Assembly (NCBI RefSeq): GCF_039729015.1
Contig: NZ_CP155792.1
Span: forward strand, 2,872,001 to 2,936,000
DNA from: Blastococcus sp. HT6-30
GTDB taxonomy: Bacteria > Actinomycetota > Actinomycetes > Mycobacteriales > Geodermatophilaceae
Length of the DNA: 64,000 bases
Reading direction: 5' to 3'
Shown piece after piece: positions 60,452-64,000 of the stretch. Numbering within the stretch: position 1 is the first letter of the stretch; the number at the start of each line of letters is the position of its first letter. The notes under the pieces were generated by a model that was not told the origin of the DNA, did not search any database, and saw only the letters and a list, made by a program, of their open reading frames with translations. The position numbers and the translations under genes are program-made.

Positions 60452-63400
60452 CCGGTCACCTGCCGTCCGCGCTCCTGCAGCGGGCAGCTGCGCCGGGCCG
60501 GGCACCGCGAGCAGTGGGCGCCGGTGCGCACCTCGAACGTCCCGGCGCCCATCCCGTTCCCGACCTCGGCCACCAGCTGCCCGGCCCACGTCTGGTCCAG
60601 CGGCACGTCGGCGGGCAGCGGCTCCTGGTGCTGCTCCTTGGCCTTCGCCCCGGTGCCGACCTGGAGCAGGGCCGCACCGCCGGGCACCGTGCCGTGCTCG
60701 GCGAACCCGCCGGCGGCGATCGCCACCTGGTAGGCGGCCAGCTGGCCGTGCTCCTCCGTGTTCTTGGCCGCTGTCTTCCCGGTCTTGAGGTCGACGACGA
60801 CCAGACGGCCCTCGGCGTCCCGCTCCAGCCGGTCCACCTGACCGCGGATGCGCGCCCGGCCGACCACGACGTCGACGTTGCCCTCCGCGGAGAGCAGCTC
60901 CCGGCCGTTGGCGGCGTGCCAGCGGAGAAAGCGGTCGAGCATGTCGTGGGCCTGGAGGCGCTGCCGCTGGTCGGCCCAGCCGGGGCCGAGGTCGAGCTGG
61001 TCCAGCTCGGCATCGAGCACCGGGCGCGCATCGACCGGCGGCAGCCCCTCGGCGACCTGCTGGGCGACCGCGTGCACCGCCGTCCCGACGGTGCGGGTGG
61101 CGTCGGGTGAGGCCTCGGCGCCGACCGCGCCCAGGACCCAGCGCAGCGGACAACGCTGGAAGGTCTCGATGGCCGAGGGCCGCAGCCGCACCGGCTCCTC
61201 CGCCGGCACCAGCGGCGCGTCGTCCGACAGGGGCGCGAGCCCCCACCAGCGGGCGGGCGCGGCACCGGCCACGCCCTCGTCGGCCAGTCGGCGGAGCAGC
61301 GCCGCCGCTGCCGAGCGGCGGGCGGAAGACGTGTGCGGATCGGTGACCGCCCGGCGCAGCTCGGCGACCAGCGCCGGCAGGGTGAGCGCCCGGGGCAGCT
61401 CGGTGAGCGGACGGCCGTCGGCGGGGGGTGGCTCGACCAGGTCGAGGAACCGGGAGGCGGTGGCGCCCGCGTCCGCGCCGTCCAGCGCGCCCTCGATGGC
61501 GGTGACGACTAGCCGCCGGCGGGCGCGGGTGGTGGCGACGTAGAACAGCCGCCGCTCCTCGGCCAGCGCCAGTGCGCGCCGGTCGGTGCCCGCGGCGTCG
61601 ACACCCGCGGCCTTCTCGACCAGCACCTCCGCACCGAGCAGCGACGCCCGCTCCCGCAGGTCGGGCCAGACGCCCTCCTGCACGCCGGACACGCAGACCA
61701 CGTCCCACTCCAGGCCCTTGGCGGCGTGCGCGGTCAGCAGCCGGACCGTCTCGCCGGCGGCCGCCCGGGCGGCGCCGGTGTCGCCCGGCAGCTCCTGCGC
61801 CGACAGATGGGCGACGAACGCCCGGACGTCGGCCGACGGCAGCCGGTCGACGAACCCGGCGGCGGCGTCGAACAGCGCGACGACGGCGTCCAGGTCGCGG
61901 TCGGCGACAGCTCCCGGCGGACCGCCGGCGGCGCTGGCCCGCGCCCAGCGGGGGCCCAGCCCGCTGCGCTGCCACATCGCCCAGAGCACGTCCTCGGCGG
62001 TGCCGTCCTGCGCTAGCGCCAGCCGGCCGGCGGCCATGACCGCCGCCACCCGGGCGGCCGGGCGGGCCAGGTGCTCGGGCAGCGCCTCCAGCAGCCCCTC
62101 GTCGGTGAGCGCGTCGGCCAGCGGCGTCCCTCGCTCGGCGGCGTCGATGCCCTGCTTGGCCAGGGCGACCCGTACCGCCCGGCGCAGCCGGCGCAGGTCG
62201 AGCACCGTCGCGCCGCCGAGCGGGGAGGCCAGCAGCGCCTCGGCTCCCGGCTCGTCGAGACCGGTGGGCTCGCCGTCGGGACGCGGCAGCAGCGCCGAGA
62301 GCGCGTGCAGGAAGGGGGCGACGGCGGGCTGCGCGGCCAGCGGCAGGTCGTCGGTGGAGACGGTGACCGGCACGCCGGCGGAGGCCAGCGCCCGGCGGAA
62401 CGGACCGAGCACCCCGGTGGTCCGCACGACGACGGCCATCTGCGACCACGGGACGCCGTCGAGCAGGTGCGCCCGGCGCAGGACGTCGGCGACGTAGGCC
62501 GCCTCCACCGCGGCAGACCCGAACACGTGCACCTCCGCCTCGCCGGGGGGTGCCGACTCTCCCGCCGTCAGCCGGCGGTGCTCCCAGGGGCCGGGCAGCC
62601 CCTCGGCCACCGCGCGGCTGATCCGCAGCAGCTCCTCGCCCGACCGCCGGCAGACGCCCAGCGACAGCCGGCCGGCCGGGCGGCCGTCGGTGTGCCGGAA
62701 CCGGTCGGGGAACTGCACGATGCCGCGGGGCTCGGCGCCGCGGAAGGCGTAGATGGACTGGTCCGGGTCGCCGACCGCGACCAGGTTCCCACCACCCCCG
62801 GCGAGCAGCGCGAGCAGCTCGACCTGCGCCGGGTCGGTGTCCTGGTACTCGTCGACGAACAGCCAGCGGGCGCGCTCGCGCTCCTGGCGCAGGAGCTCCG
62901 GGTCCTCGCTCAGCTCGAGGATGGCCTGGCGGACCAGCTCCGCCGGGTCGTAACCGGAGGCGTCACCGCGGGAGGCGACCCAGAAGTCGCTGACGTTCTC
63001 GTACTGCTGCTGGAACGCGGCGGCGTGCACCCAGTGGTCACGGCCGGTCTCGCGGCCCCAGGCGGCCAGGCGGGCGGGACCGACACCCCGCTCGGTCGCG
63101 CGCAGCAGCAGCTCGCGCAGCTCCGCCCGGAAGCCCTCGGTGCCCAGCGCCGGCGCGAGGTCGTCGGGCCAGCGGACGGTGCCCACGCCTTCGGCGTCGC
63201 CGCGCAGCAGCTCGGCGACGACCGCGTCCTGCTCCGCGGAGGTGAGCAGCCGCGGCGGCGGGTCGCCCCGCAGCACGGCGGCGCGGCGCAGCACGCCGTA
63301 GGCGTAGGAGTGGAAGGTGCGGGCCAGTGGTTCTCGGATGGTGCGCGCCACCCGCGAGGTGATGCGGGTGCGCAGCTCGGCCGCGGACTTGCGGCTGAAG

Positions 63401-63630
63401 GTGAGGACGAGGATCTGCTCGGGGTCGATCCCGGCGTCGATCCGGTGGGCGACGGCCTCGACGATCGTGGTGGTCTTGCCCGTACCGGGGCCGGCGAGCA
63501 CCAGCAGCGGCCCGCCCGGGTGGTCGACGACCGCCTGCTGGGTCGGGTCGAGCCGCGGAGCCGTGGTGCGTGGCGGCTCCCCCGGGAGCAGCCGGTAGAC
63601 CGGACCGCTCTCACCCCCGTGCTGTGCCAC
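60448..63630 (-). CDS. adnA: AdnA helicase-nuclease subunit
   Basis: A 1060-residue partner of AdnB. Walker A GPGTGKT (47-53), FVDEYQDTDPAQVE, LFYVATTRARRRLV, and a C-terminal nuclease with GQVDRLE, VVDLKTGK and QLAAYQVA. Four cysteines, one in FQRCPLRW and three in HCSRCPARRSCP, fit an iron-sulfur cluster clasping the nuclease. GTG at 63630 has a G-rich GGGGGG directly before it. First gene of the adnAB operon; order as in mycobacteria (Rv3202c, Rv3201c). Confidence 0.93.
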   Translation of the reverse strand: MAQHGGESGPVYRLLPGEPPRTTAPRLDPTQQAVVDHPGGPLLVLAGPGTGKTTTIVEAVAHRIDAGIDPEQILVLTFSRKSAAELRTRITSRVARTIREPLARTFHSYAYGVLRRAAVLRGDPPPRLLTSAEQDAVVAELLRGDAEGVGTVRWPDDLAPALGTEGFRAELRELLLRATERGVGPARLAAWGRETGRDHWVHAAAFQQQYENVSDFWVASRGDASGYDPAELVRQAILELSEDPELLRQERERARWLFVDEYQDTDPAQVELLALLAGGGGNLVAVGDPDQSIYAFRGAEPRGIVQFPDRFRHTDGRPAGRLSLGVCRRSGEELLRISRAVAEGLPGPWEHRRLTAGESAPPGEAEVHVFGSAAVEAAYVADVLRRAHLLDGVPWSQMAVVVRTTGVLGPFRRALASAGVPVTVSTDDLPLAAQPAVAPFLHALSALLPRPDGEPTGLDEPGAEALLASPLGGATVLDLRRLRRAVRVALAKQGIDAAERGTPLADALTDEGLLEALPEHLARPAARVAAVMAAGRLALAQDGTAEDVLWAMWQRSGLGPRWARASAAGGPPGAVADRDLDAVVALFDAAAGFVDRLPSADVRAFVAHLSAQELPGDTGAARAAAGETVRLLTAHAAKGLEWDVVCVSGVQEGVWPDLRERASLLGAEVLVEKAAGVDAAGTDRRALALAEERRLFYVATTRARRRLVVTAIEGALDGADAGATASRFLDLVEPPPADGRPLTELPRALTLPALVAELRRAVTDPHTSSARRSAAAALLRRLADEGVAGAAPARWWGLAPLSDDAPLVPAEEPVRLRPSAIETFQRCPLRWVLGAVGAEASPDATRTVGTAVHAVAQQVAEGLPPVDARPVLDAELDQLDLGPGWADQRQRLQAHDMLDRFLRWHAANGRELLSAEGNVDVVVGRARIRGQVDRLERDAEGRLVVVDLKTGKTAAKNTEEHGQLAAYQVAIAAGGFAEHGTVPGGAALLQVGTGAKAKEQHQEPLPADVPLDQTWAGQLVAEVGNGMGAGTFEVRTGAHCSRCPARRSCPLQERGRQVTG

Positions 63631-63696
63631 CCCCCGATGGAATCACGGGGGTACGACGATCCGGGGACGGGCGTGACGGGTGGGAGGACCGACCGG

Positions 63697-63858
63697 TCAG
63701 GCGAGGGAGTCGGCCAGCGCCGCTTCGAGCATGAGGTCGGTCGCGGTGGTCAGCCAGCCGGCGACCAGGAGCAGCGGCCACGCCTGCTCGCGGTCCAGCG
63801 ACGCGGTTCCGGCGACCAGCCCGGCCTGGGCGACCGCCCGGCACGCCATCGTGTTCAT
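63697..63858 (-). CDS. Small hypothetical protein
   Basis: A 53-residue helical protein (MACRAVAQAGLVAGTASLDR, then EQAWPLLLVAGWLTTATDLM). Consistently G/C third positions support coding. ATG at 63858 has only a weak AGG upstream; an earlier in-frame start lies at 63933. No family recognised; lies upstream of adnA on the same strand. Confidence 0.5.
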   Translation of the reverse strand: MNTMACRAVAQAGLVAGTASLDREQAWPLLLVAGWLTTATDLMLEAALADSLA

Positions 63859-63967
63859 GCACCTGGGATCGGCACGGGATCGCCGCAGCTGAAGGCGATG
63901 CGCGGAAATGGTCCGCATGGGTCGGATCGACACACGCCGGACACCGGCGCCTGACGGCTGCGCCGGA

Positions 63968-64000
63968 TCAGTCGGGCCAGCCGACCGCCGCCAGCTGGAC
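63968..64000 (-). CDS. Partial gene, C-terminal end only
   Basis: The last ten codons (VQLAAVGWPD, stop TGA) of a reverse-strand gene entering from beyond the window edge. The 'V-x-L-x-x-x-x-W' ending resembles the C-terminus of MGMT-like alkyltransferase-like proteins, which are often found near adnA, but ten residues cannot prove this. Confidence 0.3.
   Translation of the reverse strand, partial: VQLAAVGWPD

Overview
The window is about 73% G+C by eye, densely coded on both strands with many GTG starts. It carries actinobacterial hallmarks: a four-cysteine WhiB7 with an AT-hook, a mycoredoxin, the AdnA/AdnB helicase-nucleases, a UPF0182 membrane protein, DUF2342, DUF2795 and DUF5679 proteins, and many apparently leaderless -10 boxes. 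This is an actinomycete chromosome. The gene style and the intergenic repeats suggest Geodermatophilaceae (Blastococcus, Geodermatophilus or Modestobacter), but that family call is inference from memory. No prophage, insertion sequence, rRNA operon or CRISPR array was seen.

Region 1 (0-8.6 kb) is a catabolic island. A MaoC-like hydratase and a CitE-like lyase, translationally coupled, converge on a five-gene reverse-strand operon (Dabb protein, atypical SDR, zinc alcohol dehydrogenase, fused indolepyruvate:ferredoxin oxidoreductase, acyl-CoA dehydrogenase). Together they suggest conversion of 2-oxo acids or alcohols to acyl-CoAs and their further oxidation; the substrate is unknown. Region 2 (8.9-20 kb) holds housekeeping genes: a spermidine-synthase-like membrane protein, the abasic-site protein YedK/HMCES, a succinate-semialdehyde-type dehydrogenase, aroA, rsgA, a DUF2087 regulator, a HisN-type phosphatase, an aldo/keto reductase and a PAP2 phosphatase. 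Region 3 (20.3-28.8 kb) has an SRPBCC protein with a formaldehyde-dehydrogenase-like enzyme, then cbs and metB (transsulfuration), a methionine aminopeptidase, a glycosyltransferase, a pyruvyltransferase-like protein, a VOC protein and a GNAT protein.

Region 4 (28.8-33.3 kb) is scarred. A cytochrome P450 appears collapsed to its two ends beside an intact [3Fe-4S] ferredoxin, a ThrE-type exporter carries three frameshifts, and two near-identical initiator tRNA genes with matching terminators lie 3.9 kb apart. The first tRNA overlaps the 3' end of a BCCT transporter gene.

Region 5 (33.4-63.6 kb) matches the conserved actinobacterial neighbourhood known from Mycobacterium tuberculosis around Rv3193c-Rv3202c: UPF0182, YlbL-like PDZ/Lon protease, DUF2342 protein, a ThiF/TOMM-like protein, ABC1 kinase, whiB7, uvrD2, mycoredoxin, nudC and adnB/adnA. 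It is enlarged here by a YgjP-like metallopeptidase, an ANTAR protein, a P-loop-less uridine-kinase relative, an M16 peptidase pair, a HemK-like methyltransferase, an M20 dipeptidase, an epoxide-hydrolase-like enzyme and a DUF4349 lipoprotein. whiB7 has a striking leader: a promoter with an AT-rich flank, a 106-codon upstream ORF and an intrinsic terminator, as expected for ribosome-mediated attenuation.

Two dispersed intergenic repeat families are visible: hairpin elements mostly between convergent genes (four copies), and an element that ends in the Shine-Dalgarno sequence of the following gene (two copies).
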